Of a stretch of 64,000 nt of DNA, positions 36,468 to 43,970 are shown one piece after another. Every line of letters starts with the position of its first letter. The stretch's first letter is position 1. The stretch spans positions 1 to 64,000 of the forward strand of contig NZ_DLHQ01000026.1 of assembly GCF_002483305.1 (NCBI RefSeq), written 5' to 3'. Source of the DNA: Brevundimonas sp. UBA7664. Its GTDB lineage: Bacteria; Pseudomonadota; Alphaproteobacteria; Caulobacterales; Caulobacteraceae. Both the position numbers and the translations under genes were made by a program. A model generated the notes under the pieces. The model saw only the letters and a program-made list of their open reading frames with translations. It did no database searches and had not been told where the DNA came from.

Positions 36468-37106
36468 TCAGTAGCGGTCCGTGCAGGACTGCTCGTAGCG
36501 GGTGACGAGCCGGCCGTACTGGTCACGGGCGCGGACGGACACGGTGCGGCAGGCGCGGTCGTCGGTCCGGTAGCCGGAGCCGCGATCGTCATAGCGATCA
36601 TCGTACCGGTCATAGGCCTGGGCGCGATCGTCGTAACGGTCCTGGTAGCCATAGGCGTTGTCGCCATAGCCGTATTGGGACTGGCCATAGGCGTTGTCGC
36701 GGTAGCCGTACTGCGACTGGCCGTAGGCGTTGTCGCGATAGCCGTACTGCGATTGATCATAGCCGCGGTCGCAATCGCGGGCGGAGGAGCCGCCGACGCT
36801 GGCGCCGACGATGGCGCCGAGCACGCCGCCGAGCACACTGCCCTCGGTGCGGCGGCCGTTGGCGGCGAACTGCGAACCAGCTACCGCGCCGATCGTGGCG
36901 CCGATGGCGACGCCGGCGCCCCGACGGTTGCTGCGGTCGCTGCGGCAATAGTCGCCGCCGTCCTGATAGGTGTCGTAGCCGCGGTCCTGGTAGCCGTACG
37001 GCTGGCCGTAGGATTGAGCCGAGGCCGTGGCGGGGGCCGCCAACATGGCGGCGGCGGCGAGGGCGGCGCCGGTTGCGGCGGTCTTCATGGAAAGACGGGC
37101 GAACAT
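36468..37106 (-). CDS. Glycine-zipper surface protein with 12-residue tandem repeats
   Basis: The 212-residue exported protein has a signal peptide (MKTAATGAALAAAAMLAAPA, cleavage after ASA), a glycine-zipper 2TM-type segment (GAGVAIGATIGAVAGSQFAA, GSVLGGVLGAIVGASVGG) like 17-kDa surface antigens, then a Tyr/Asp/Gln/Arg-rich region with three copies of a 12-residue repeat, and a C-terminal part with Cys in DRACRTV and EQSCTDRY. It is probably anchored in or under the outer membrane. ATG 37106 has AGGA upstream; ATG 37088, at the start of the signal peptide proper, is the alternative. Confidence 0.8.
   Translation of the reverse strand: MFARLSMKTAATGAALAAAAMLAAPATASAQSYGQPYGYQDRGYDTYQDGGDYCRSDRSNRRGAGVAIGATIGAVAGSQFAANGRRTEGSVLGGVLGAIVGASVGGSSARDCDRGYDQSQYGYRDNAYGQSQYGYRDNAYGQSQYGYGDNAYGYQDRYDDRAQAYDRYDDRYDDRGSGYRTDDRACRTVSVRARDQYGRLVTRYEQSCTDRY
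36651..36758. repeat. Three tandem 36-bp repeats inside the glycine-zipper gene
   Basis: Units at 36651-36686, 36687-36722 and 36723-36758 differ at only a few positions and encode the 12-residue unit YGYRDNAYGQSQ (variants YGYGDN, YDQSQ). Being in frame, unit loss or gain would change protein length by twelve residues without frameshift. Confidence 0.9.
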
Positions 37107-37261
37107 TGCGGAGATCCTGTCCCTGTTGGAGTTGGGAGCCGACCATCCGGCGCCCCTGCCTGTGTCTCGATATCTAGCGCGCCGAAACTGAACGGCCTTT
37201 GAGCGGGCCGTTCATCTTCGTTCAGGTTTCGCCAGACGCCGGGGCGCCCTAGAAGCGGGCG

Positions 37262-38506
37262 ATGACGGAAACGCTGACCATCAGCCGCGTAGGCGGGCAG
37301 GGCGACGGGATCGCCGAAACCCCGGCCGGGCCGGTGTTCGCCCCCCTGACCCTGCCGGGCGAGACGGTGCGCGGCGAGGTCCGCGACGGGCGGCTCGAGG
37401 CGGTCGAGATCGTCGTCGCCAGCCCCGACCGGATCGCGCCCGTCTCGCCCCACTACGGCGACTGCGGCGGCTGTTCGCTGCAGCACTGGGCGGCCGGGCC
37501 GTATCTGGACTGGAAGCGGGAGCAGGTGCGGCTGGCCCTGGCGCGCGAGGGGATCGAGACCGACATCGAGGCGACCGTGGCCGTCCCGCCGGGCACGCGG
37601 CGGCGGCTGGCCCTGCATGCCCGGCGCGGCGAGGACGGGCGGGTCGTGCTGGGCTTCAAGGCGCGCAAGAGCTGGCGGCTGGTCGAGGTGACCGCCTGTC
37701 CGGTGGCGGATCCGCGGCTGGTCTCGGCCTTTCCGGCGCTGGCGCGGGTGGCGGAGGCCTTCCTGGAGCATCCGAAATCAGCGCCGACCCTGCATGTGAC
37801 AGCGACCCTGACCGGGCTCGACGTCGACGTGACCGGGGTGGAGCGCCGTTCGGGCGGCCTGTCGCGCGATGCGCAGATGCGGGCCATCGAAGCCGCCGCC
37901 GCGGCCGGTCTGGCGCGATTGAGCCTGGCCGGCGAGACCCTGATGATGGAGCGTCAGCCGAAGGTCGCCTTCGGCCCGGCGACCGTGCCCCTGCCGCCGG
38001 GCGGCTTCCTGCAGGCCGTGCCCGAGGCCGAGGCGGCCATGGTTGCGCGGGCGATGGAGGCGGTGAAGGGGGCGAAGAAGATCGCCGACCTGTTCTGCGG
38101 GGCGGGGACCTTCACCTTCCCCCTCGCAACGATCGCGCCGGTGCTGGCCGCGGACGCCTCGGCGGCGGGGATTGCGGCGTTGAAGGCGGGGATCGGAACC
38201 GGGCCGGGGATGAAGCCGGTCACGGCCGAGGTCCGCGACCTGTTCCGCCGCCCGATGGCCCCCTATGACCTGCGCGGCTGCGACGCCGTGGTGCTGGACC
38301 CCCCGCGCGCCGGGGCGCTGGAGCAGACGCGGCAGATCGCCCCGTCGAAGGCGGCCGTGGTCGTCTATGTGTCTTGCAATCCGGTGACCTTCGCCCGCGA
38401 CGCCCGGGTGCTGATCGACGCCGGCTTCCGGCTGGAGCGGGTCACGCCGGTGGACCAGTTCCTGTGGTCGGCGCATGTCGAGCTGGCAGCGGTGTTCAGG
38501 CGGTAG
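37262..38506 (+). CDS. TrmA/RlmD-family class I RNA m5U methyltransferase
   Basis: The 414-residue protein has an N-terminal TRAM-like domain (TISRVGGQGDGIAETPAGPV), a putative Fe-S region (DCGGCSLQH near residue 68 and TACPVADPR near 143), a SAM-binding domain (IADLFCGAGTFTFPLA), VVLDPPRAG, and the catalytic VSCNPVTFARD with the nucleophilic Cys. It should methylate uridine C5 in rRNA. The first of the four usual Fe-S cysteines is Ser (SPHYGDCGGC where RlmD has CPHFG.CGGC), so the cluster may be altered. It is followed after 3 nt by the next gene. Confidence 0.9.
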   Translation: MTETLTISRVGGQGDGIAETPAGPVFAPLTLPGETVRGEVRDGRLEAVEIVVASPDRIAPVSPHYGDCGGCSLQHWAAGPYLDWKREQVRLALAREGIETDIEATVAVPPGTRRRLALHARRGEDGRVVLGFKARKSWRLVEVTACPVADPRLVSAFPALARVAEAFLEHPKSAPTLHVTATLTGLDVDVTGVERRSGGLSRDAQMRAIEAAAAAGLARLSLAGETLMMERQPKVAFGPATVPLPPGGFLQAVPEAEAAMVARAMEAVKGAKKIADLFCGAGTFTFPLATIAPVLAADASAAGIAALKAGIGTGPGMKPVTAEVRDLFRRPMAPYDLRGCDAVVLDPPRAGALEQTRQIAPSKAAVVVYVSCNPVTFARDARVLIDAGFRLERVTPVDQFLWSAHVELAAVFRR

Positions 38507-38509
38507 ACG

Positions 38510-38917
38510 ATGACCACGGACGATGACGCGCACGAAGAGGACGGCGGCGGTTTCGACGCCGAGGACTGGACCCGGCTGACGCCGTTCACCGGCGCGGTGG
38601 CGACCCTGGACGACGTTCAGGCGCGCCGGGCGGTGTTCGCCCTCGGCGACACGGACGATCCGCGCCCCATCGCCATGGACCTGCCGCAGCCGGTGATCTG
38701 GTGGGACGAGGACGGAGCGGGGCAGGCGGCCGTCGCGGTGCAGGCCGAAACCCATCTGGGGCCGGACGGCGAGGAGATGGAGGTCCTCGGTCTGATCCTG
38801 CCCGACGGAGGCGGGGCGGTGGCCCTGCTGGAGGATGTCGATCTGGTCGACGCGAGCGATCCGGCCTGGCGCGAGATGGTCACGAACGCGATCGATCCGG
38901 CGGCGGGGGAAGACTAG
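38510..38917 (+). CDS. Acidic protein of unknown function
   Basis: The 135-residue protein is strongly acidic (TDDDAHEEDGGGFDAEDWTR at the start; EDVDLVDASDPAW later), soluble, with no signal peptide. It starts 3 nt after the methyltransferase and is likely co-transcribed. No family is recognised. Its stop overlaps by 4 nt the stop of the DUF559 gene. Confidence 0.65.
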   Translation: MTTDDDAHEEDGGGFDAEDWTRLTPFTGAVATLDDVQARRAVFALGDTDDPRPIAMDLPQPVIWWDEDGAGQAAVAVQAETHLGPDGEEMEVLGLILPDGGGAVALLEDVDLVDASDPAWREMVTNAIDPAAGED

Positions 38918-39315
38918 ATTCGTCTTCCTTCCCCCATTTCGGGGGAAGGTGGGCGGCGAAGCCGCTCGGATGGGGGCTCTTTGGCGGCGTGACGGATCGC
39001 AGCCAGCACGTGGTTCGGTCGGGCGAGGATCTCCGAGTTCGAAAAGCGCAGAACCCGAAAGCCTTGTGAGGTCAGCCACCCATCGCGTTTGGCGTCGTCG
39101 AACGTCCGCAACGCATGGACGCCGCCATCGGCCTCTATGACCAACCGGGCCGACAGACAGGCGAAATCCGCCACATAGAACCCGATCGGGACCTGACGCC
39201 GAAAGCGAAGGCCATCGAGCGCCCTGTCGCGAACCAGCGACCAGAAGAACTCTTCCGCTCGGGCCGGTGTCCTGCGCAAGCGACGAGCCCGCTTGATCGT
39301 CCGTTCAGGCTGCAT
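38914..39315 (-). CDS. DUF559 endonuclease-domain protein
   Basis: This 133-residue protein belongs to the DUF559 (Vsr-like, PD-(D/E)XK) family: RRTPARAEEFFWSLVRDRAL, GLRFRRQVPIGFYVADFACL, SARLVIEADGGVHA and GFRVLRFSNSEI. YVADF and VIEAD supply the likely metal-binding Asp and Glu. Function of the family is unknown. ATG 39315 is chosen because upstream codons come from the repeat at 39322-39372. The C-terminal PSERLRRPPSPEMGEGRRI is translated from the repeat at 38928-38978. The gene body therefore sits between two inverted repeats. Confidence 0.88.
   Translation of the reverse strand: MQPERTIKRARRLRRTPARAEEFFWSLVRDRALDGLRFRRQVPIGFYVADFACLSARLVIEADGGVHALRTFDDAKRDGWLTSQGFRVLRFSNSEILARPNHVLAAIRHAAKEPPSERLRRPPSPEMGEGRRI
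38928..38978 (+). repeat. Left inverted repeat of the DUF559 cassette
   Basis: 51 bp: hairpin 1 (CTTCCCCC-atttc-GGGGGAAG), hairpin 2 (CGGC-gaa-GCCG) and a CGGATGGGGGCT end. It is 48/51 identical, in inverted orientation, to 39322-39372. It belongs to the REP-like family seen after secF. Confidence 0.9.
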
Positions 39316-40441
39316 CCGGCAAGCCCCCATCCGACCCGCTTCGCGGCCCACCTTCCCCCGAAATGGGGGAAGGGAAGTCAAAGAGGTCGCCCTGCTTCTT
39401 CATATCCGCCGGAACCCGGAACTGCGTCTCATCCAGCGGCTTTCGCGGCGCGTCGAGGCCGTAGCGCTTCACCGCGCCCCTGAACCGCGTGGCGATCAGC
39501 TCGGCCACCGGTCCGGAACCCTTCATCCGGTGGCTCCAGTCGGGGTCGTAGTCGCGGCCGCCGCGGGTCTGGCGGATCAGGGACATGACGCGGGCGGCGC
39601 GGTCGGGCCGGGCGTCGGCCAGCCACTCTCGAAACAGATCCTTGATCTCGAGCGGCAGACGCAGGGTCACATACATGGCCGAGGTCGCGCCGGCCTTTGA
39701 CGCGGCCTCGAGCACGGATTCCAGCTCGTGATCGTTGAGGCCGGGGATCACCGGCGCGAAGCCGACCGTGACCGGGCAGCCCGCCTCGGCCAGTCGCGAG
39801 ATGGCCTCCAGCCGCTTCGCCGGCGTCGAGGCGCGCGGCTCCATCGCGCGGGCCAGACCACGGTCGAGGGTGGTGATGGAAACGCAGGCCGAGGCGAGGC
39901 CGGCCTGGCCCATCGGTCCGAGAATGTCGGCGTCGCGGCCGATCAGCACCGATTTGGTGATGATGCTGAAGGGGTGATTGAAGCGCCGCATCACCTCAAG
40001 GATCGAGCGGGTCGAGTTCAGCTCGCGTTCGACCGGCTGATAGGGGTCGGTGTTGCCGCCTATGTGGATGCGTTTGCAGACGTATCCCGGCTTGCAGAGC
40101 TCCCGCTCCAGCAGACGCGCGGCCTCGGGCTTGAAGAAGAGGCGGCTCTCGAAATCCAGGCCCGGGGATAGGCCCATGAAGGCATGGGACGGACGGGCGT
40201 AGCAGTAGATGCAGCCATGTTCGCAGCCCTTGTAGGGGTTGATGGACCGGTCGAAACCGATGTCCGGACTGGTGTTCCTGGCGATGATCGTCCGGGCGTG
40301 CTCGGGCGTCAGGGTCGTGCGCAGGGGCGCGGCCTCGACATCGTCGCCGGTCCAGCCGTCATCGAAGGCCTGCACGGTTTCCGGCTCGAACCGGCCGCTC
40401 GCATTCGATCGCGCGCCCCGTCCTTTCGCCGCCTCAGCCAT
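39305..40441 (-). CDS. PA0069/Rv2578c-family radical SAM protein
   Basis: The 378-residue protein has the radical SAM cluster motif CEHGCIYCYAR near residue 78, preceded by FDRSINPYKG, and followed by HIGGNTDPYQPVER, SIITKSVLIGRD and VTVGFAPVIPGLND, typical of this spore-photoproduct-lyase-related family. The native end is probably near KKQGDLFDF; the remaining tail is encoded by the REP-like repeat. An exact LexA box overlaps its -35 region, and the predicted transcription start coincides with ATG 40441. A DNA-repair role is inferred from this control. Confidence 0.9.
   Translation of the reverse strand: MAEAAKGRGARSNASGRFEPETVQAFDDGWTGDDVEAAPLRTTLTPEHARTIIARNTSPDIGFDRSINPYKGCEHGCIYCYARPSHAFMGLSPGLDFESRLFFKPEAARLLERELCKPGYVCKRIHIGGNTDPYQPVERELNSTRSILEVMRRFNHPFSIITKSVLIGRDADILGPMGQAGLASACVSITTLDRGLARAMEPRASTPAKRLEAISRLAEAGCPVTVGFAPVIPGLNDHELESVLEAASKAGATSAMYVTLRLPLEIKDLFREWLADARPDRAARVMSLIRQTRGGRDYDPDWSHRMKGSGPVAELIATRFRGAVKRYGLDAPRKPLDETQFRVPADMKKQGDLFDFPSPISGEGGPRSGSDGGLPDAA
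39322..39372 (-). repeat. Right inverted repeat of the DUF559 cassette
   Basis: Read on the minus strand it matches the left copy at 48 of 51 positions. In hairpin 2 the stem is CCGC-gaa-GCGG instead of CGGC-gaa-GCCG, so two of the three differences are a compensatory pair that preserves pairing. Confidence 0.9.
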
Positions 40442-40447
40442 TTCCGG

Positions 40448-40479
40448 ACTGTAGCGGGAAGTGAGAACAAAGCAAGAAC
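40448..40479 (-). promoter_or_regulatory. LexA-controlled promoter of the radical SAM gene
   Basis: On the minus strand GTTCTTGCTTTGTTC (40479-40465) is an exact GTTC-N7-GTTC LexA box. Its spacer TTGCTTT serves as the -35 element; 13 nt later GCTACAGT (40455-40448) resembles the -10 GCTANAWC. Initiation about 7 nt on falls at or next to ATG 40441, implying a leaderless or nearly leaderless mRNA. Confidence 0.75.
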
Positions 40480-40593
40480 TTCTGCGCCGGCGGTCTTTAG
40501 CGCCAGGGTACGATCGAGATGTGGGGGCGGCCCTGCGTCGCCCGGCTACTTTTGGCGGGACCTGTCCGGCGAAGCCCGAAGGGCGAAACAGGA

Positions 40594-40678
40594 TGGTGCG
40601 GATGAGAGGACTCGAACCTCCACGCCTCGCGGCGCCAGAACCTAAATCTGGTGCGTCTACCAGTTCCGCCACATCCGC
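40594..40678 (-). tRNA. tRNA-Leu (anticodon TAG)
   Basis: The minus strand gives an 85-nt class II tRNA: acceptor GCGGATG/CATCCGC, anticodon stem CCAGA/TCTGG with anticodon TAG, a long variable arm (GCGCCGCGAGGCG-type), T-loop GTTCGAGTC, discriminator A and encoded CCA. Confidence 0.97.
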
Positions 40679-40690
40679 TCAGGTCGGCGT

Positions 40691-40719
40691 GGTCTAGGCG
40701 AGACCGTGGGGTGGTGCAA
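40691..40719 (-). promoter_or_regulatory. Housekeeping promoter for tRNA-Leu
   Basis: On the minus strand TTGCACC (40719-40713), a 14-nt spacer and CCTAGACC (40698-40691) fit the Caulobacter housekeeping consensus. Initiation is expected a few bases before the tRNA 5' end at 40678. Confidence 0.6.
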
Positions 40720-40731
40720 CGGTTGCGCCGG

Positions 40732-41979
40732 TCATTCCTGGTTCAGGCCGTCCCGGACTGGCTGCGGCGGAACGAGGGCTCGCAGCTCATCAATCCGCTC
40801 TTGCCGCTCAGCCGCGAGGGCCTCCGCCTCGTCCGCGCGCTTCTTTTCGATCTCGACCCGGATTTCAGCGGCCCGGGCCAATGCCGCGCTGCTCTGCGCC
40901 GCCTCGGCTGCCTTCGCGTTGCGGATCAGTTGGTCGAAAGCGGGACGGCCGGGGCCTGCGACGACGTTGGTCAAAACCTGACGCTTGGCCGGATCGGCCA
41001 TGACGGCGTCGATCGTCTGGTCGAGGTTGCTGCCCAGCAGGCCTGCGACGTGGTCCTGCTGCGCCTGGGTCATGTTTTCTGAATCGCTGATCCGCCAGGC
41101 CAACGCGCCCAGAACGGCCGGGTTGTCGAGCGCGGAACGGTCCAGCGCGGCCACATTGACGCCGGGAATGCCGCTGAGCGCCGAGCCGAGCACCGCGCCA
41201 TACTGTCGTGCGGCGTCCGCCTGTTGTGCGGGCGTGCCGCTGGGCGCGCTGCTGTCGATGGCGTCGTCAATCAGCAGCCGGATGCCGCGTGGTGTGCACT
41301 GGGCGGCGTAATCCTGGATCCAGCGTGAAGTCCTCGACCAGCGCAGGGTGGGGTCGCCCTGAGCCAATCCCGAGACGGCCGTCAACTTCTGGGCCTTTGC
41401 GTTGGCAACCAGGGGTCCGATCTTCCCGGGGGTCGGGCTGATCGTCACAAAGGTCTCGAGACTGTCGGCGGAGGCGTTGAAGAAGCCTGCGGCGGCGTTG
41501 AGGTAACCCAGGCTCTCGGTCGGCTCGCCGGCGAGGGCCATCAGCACGCCGACATAGTCGGCGACGGTATTGAACTGGGACCGGGTCCATCGGTTGGTGT
41601 CGCCCAGCTGTGCGAGCGACGCCAGATAGGCGTCGCAATAGGCGTCGATGATGAAGATGCTTCGGTCCAGATAGATGTCGATGTCGCGTTCGTTGAGGTT
41701 CCGGTCCGAGCTGCGGGAACAGGTTTCAGTCTGGCCGACGGTCCTGGGATTTCCGTTGTGGTCCACAAAGCCGTCGCAGTTGGGGACGTCGCGATGGGCG
41801 AGGGCGTTTCCCAGGCCGTTGAGATTGGCGCGACTGGCCGCGGCGAGCTGAAGGGCGGGGGACGGCGGGGGATCCACCGGCTTTTCGTTGAGGGCGCTGG
41901 CGGCTCTCTGCAACGTCCCGCATCCCGCCAACGCCGTGGACGCCAGCAGCGCCACGAGAATCCTGCCTGAGTTGTTCAT
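40732..41979 (-). CDS. Large lipoprotein of unknown function
   Basis: The 415-residue precursor begins MNNSGRILVALLASTALAGC with lipobox LAGC at residues 17-20. The body is helical and polar: HRDVPNCDGFVDHNGNPRTV, RNLNERDIDIYLDRSIFIID and AYCDAYLASLAQLGDTNRWT, then a C-terminal coiled coil (AALARAAEIRVEIEKKRADE). No catalytic motif or named family is recognised. ATG 41979 puts the signal sequence at the N-terminus; ATG 41991 would add four residues. It ends 13 nt upstream of the tRNA-Leu promoter. Confidence 0.75.
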   Translation of the reverse strand: MNNSGRILVALLASTALAGCGTLQRAASALNEKPVDPPPSPALQLAAASRANLNGLGNALAHRDVPNCDGFVDHNGNPRTVGQTETCSRSSDRNLNERDIDIYLDRSIFIIDAYCDAYLASLAQLGDTNRWTRSQFNTVADYVGVLMALAGEPTESLGYLNAAAGFFNASADSLETFVTISPTPGKIGPLVANAKAQKLTAVSGLAQGDPTLRWSRTSRWIQDYAAQCTPRGIRLLIDDAIDSSAPSGTPAQQADAARQYGAVLGSALSGIPGVNVAALDRSALDNPAVLGALAWRISDSENMTQAQQDHVAGLLGSNLDQTIDAVMADPAKRQVLTNVVAGPGRPAFDQLIRNAKAAEAAQSSAALARAAEIRVEIEKKRADEAEALAAERQERIDELRALVPPQPVRDGLNQE

Positions 41980-42080
41980 TTTCGCCCCCACGATGATTGC
42001 GGGAATAGAATATCAACCAGGACGGGAGTCAATGGCGTATCGGTGATTGGCGAACGCGCGCGCCGGAGGAGATCGAAAAC

Positions 42081-42110
42081 GAAAAAAGGCCCGGGATCGC
42101 TCCCGGGCCT
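42081..42110 (-). terminator. Terminator for the amino-acid permease gene
   Basis: AGGCCCGGGA / TCCCGGGCCT with loop TCGC is followed on the minus strand by T6. It lies 40 nt after the permease stop. Confidence 0.92.
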
Positions 42111-42149
42111 TTCCTCTTGGTTGGTCTGACGTGAGGTCCGATCCGGAGA

Positions 42150-43814
42150 TCAGTCCTTCTGGTTGTCCACGCCGGAACCCATGGCCTCGGCGGGCGACGA
42201 CATCGTGGTCTCTTCGGTGATGTCGATGCCCTTGGCGAGCTTGGAGTGCCAGAAGCCGTAGATGATGTAGATCACCGCGCCGACCGCGGCATAGGCGCCG
42301 AGGATGGTGAGCGGCAGCGGATTGCCGTCCATCGCGTGCTGGATCATCGGCCAGAAGTTGAAGGCCGCCAGAGACAGACAGGCGAGGATGCCCGCGACGG
42401 CCGTGGCGATGCCGCCGGGCACCTTGAACGGACGCTCCATCTCGGGGTGCTTGATGCGCAGGAAGATCACGCTCAGGCAGACGATCGAGAAGGCCACGGC
42501 CGTACCCAGCGACACCAGGTCGCCGAGGATCGAGATGGGCAGGAAGGACGCCGCGACGGCGATCAGGATGCCCAGCAGGATGGTGCCGATCCACGGGGTG
42601 CGGAACTTCGGATGGATGACGGCGAAGGCTTTCGGGAGAAGGCCGTCACGCGCCATGGTGTAGAAGATCCGCGTCTGGCCGTAGCACAGCACCAGCATGA
42701 CCGAGGACAGGCCGGTGATGGCGCCGATCTTGATCAGGAAGCTGATCAGGTTCAGCGGGCTGCCATCGGGCGTGATGAACGCCGTGTCGGCCCATTCCAG
42801 ACCCATGCGGTCGATGGCGACGGCCACCGGGGCCGGGCTGGCCAGCTCGAGGTAGGGCACCACGCCGGTCATGACGGCGGCGACGGCCATATAGATGAGG
42901 GTGCAGACGATCAGGGCGCCCAGAATGCCGACGGGGACATCCTTGGAGGGGTTCTTGGCCTCGGCCGCGGCGGTCGAGACCGCCTCGAAGCCGACGTAGG
43001 CGAAGAAGATGATCGAGGCACCCCGCAGGATGCCGGTGGCCCCGTACTCGCCGAACTTGCCGGTCGTGTTCTCGGGGATGAAGGGCACCCAGTTCTCAGG
43101 ATTGATGTACTGGATCCCGACCGCGATGAAGGTCAGCAGCACCACGATCTTGATCATCACGATGATGTTGTTGATCGAGGCCGACTCGCTGACGCCGAGG
43201 ACCAGCAGGCTGCACACCGCGGCGATGCCGATGGCGGCGACCAGGTTGAAGGTGCCGGTCATCGGGAAGCTGGCGACGCCCGTGTCGGAGGTCACGGCCT
43301 GGATCAGCGGCGTGGCCCAGGAGGGCCCTTCGCCGCCGGCGTACTGGATCATCGGGAACAGGCCGTCGGCCACCCCGAAGTCGCGCAGGATGGAGACGAC
43401 ATAGCCGGACCAGCCGACCGCGACGGTCGAGGCGGCGACGCCGTATTCAAGCACCAGCAGCCAGCCCATGATCCAGGCGAAGACCTCGCCCAGGGTGCCG
43501 TAGGCATAGGTGTAGGCCGAGCCGGACACCGGCATGGTCGAGGCCAGTTCGGCGTAGCAGAGGCCGGCGAGACCGCAGGCGATGCCCGCGACCACGAACG
43601 ACAGCATGATGGCCGGGCCCGCGTGGGCGGCGGCGACCTGGCCGGTCAGAACGAAGATGCCGGCGCCGATGATGGCGCCGATGCCGAGGCTCATCAGGTT
43701 GATGGGACCCAGAGACCGCTTCAGCTCGCTCTTGGCGGCTTCCTTCTGGATCTGGGCTACGGATTTCTTGAGGAACAGGCGGTTCCCCTTGGGCCTAAGG
43801 CCTTCTGCGGACAT
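42150..43814 (-). CDS. APC-superfamily amino-acid permease (cationic amino-acid transporter type)
   Basis: The 554-residue inner-membrane protein has 12-14 helices. Helix 1 carries LMSLGIGAIIGAGIFVLTGQ with the unwound GAIIGAGIF substrate motif; SMPVSGSAYTYAYGTLGEVF, FFAYVGFEAVSTAAAEAKNP and CYGQTRIFYTMARDGLLP are further APC/CAT signatures. It probably imports an amino acid with protons; which one cannot be said. ATG 43814 gives a 40-residue cytoplasmic N-terminus as in homologues. It diverges from hrpB. Confidence 0.93.
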   Translation of the reverse strand: MSAEGLRPKGNRLFLKKSVAQIQKEAAKSELKRSLGPINLMSLGIGAIIGAGIFVLTGQVAAAHAGPAIMLSFVVAGIACGLAGLCYAELASTMPVSGSAYTYAYGTLGEVFAWIMGWLLVLEYGVAASTVAVGWSGYVVSILRDFGVADGLFPMIQYAGGEGPSWATPLIQAVTSDTGVASFPMTGTFNLVAAIGIAAVCSLLVLGVSESASINNIIVMIKIVVLLTFIAVGIQYINPENWVPFIPENTTGKFGEYGATGILRGASIIFFAYVGFEAVSTAAAEAKNPSKDVPVGILGALIVCTLIYMAVAAVMTGVVPYLELASPAPVAVAIDRMGLEWADTAFITPDGSPLNLISFLIKIGAITGLSSVMLVLCYGQTRIFYTMARDGLLPKAFAVIHPKFRTPWIGTILLGILIAVAASFLPISILGDLVSLGTAVAFSIVCLSVIFLRIKHPEMERPFKVPGGIATAVAGILACLSLAAFNFWPMIQHAMDGNPLPLTILGAYAAVGAVIYIIYGFWHSKLAKGIDITEETTMSSPAEAMGSGVDNQKD

Positions 43815-43970
43815 AGAGTCTCGCCCCCTGATACACGGCGAGTCCTCCCCGGACCGCCTTCAATGGCGCGGACGCTAGCGGCGGAGGGGGCCGCTGGCAA
43901 CGCGGTTTCCGAATGGTGAAGCGCGGACGACGCTTTCGTGAAGGGGGGCGTTGCCGCTAGACCGCAGGCG

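Larger units (their letters stand above)
38928..39372. mobile_element. Candidate mobile DUF559 cassette with terminal inverted repeats
   Basis: The 445-bp unit comprises two inverted 51-bp repeats bounding a nuclease-fold gene. It appears to have entered between the acidic-protein gene and the radical SAM gene: the radical SAM reading frame runs into the right repeat and takes about 20 of its last residues from it. No target-site duplication is obvious. Mobility is inferred from layout only. Confidence 0.45.

Noticed and set aside
36651..36758. CRISPR-like direct repeats
   Set aside because: The 36-bp units are contiguous with no spacers and encode an in-frame peptide repeat.
37190..37213. 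Hairpin GAACGGCC/GGCCGTTC as a terminator
   Set aside because: No T-run on either strand, and it lies between two divergent genes, where a terminator is not needed.
37210..37223. LexA-like GTTC...GTTC before the RlmD-like gene
   Set aside because: The spacer is 6 nt, not the required 7.
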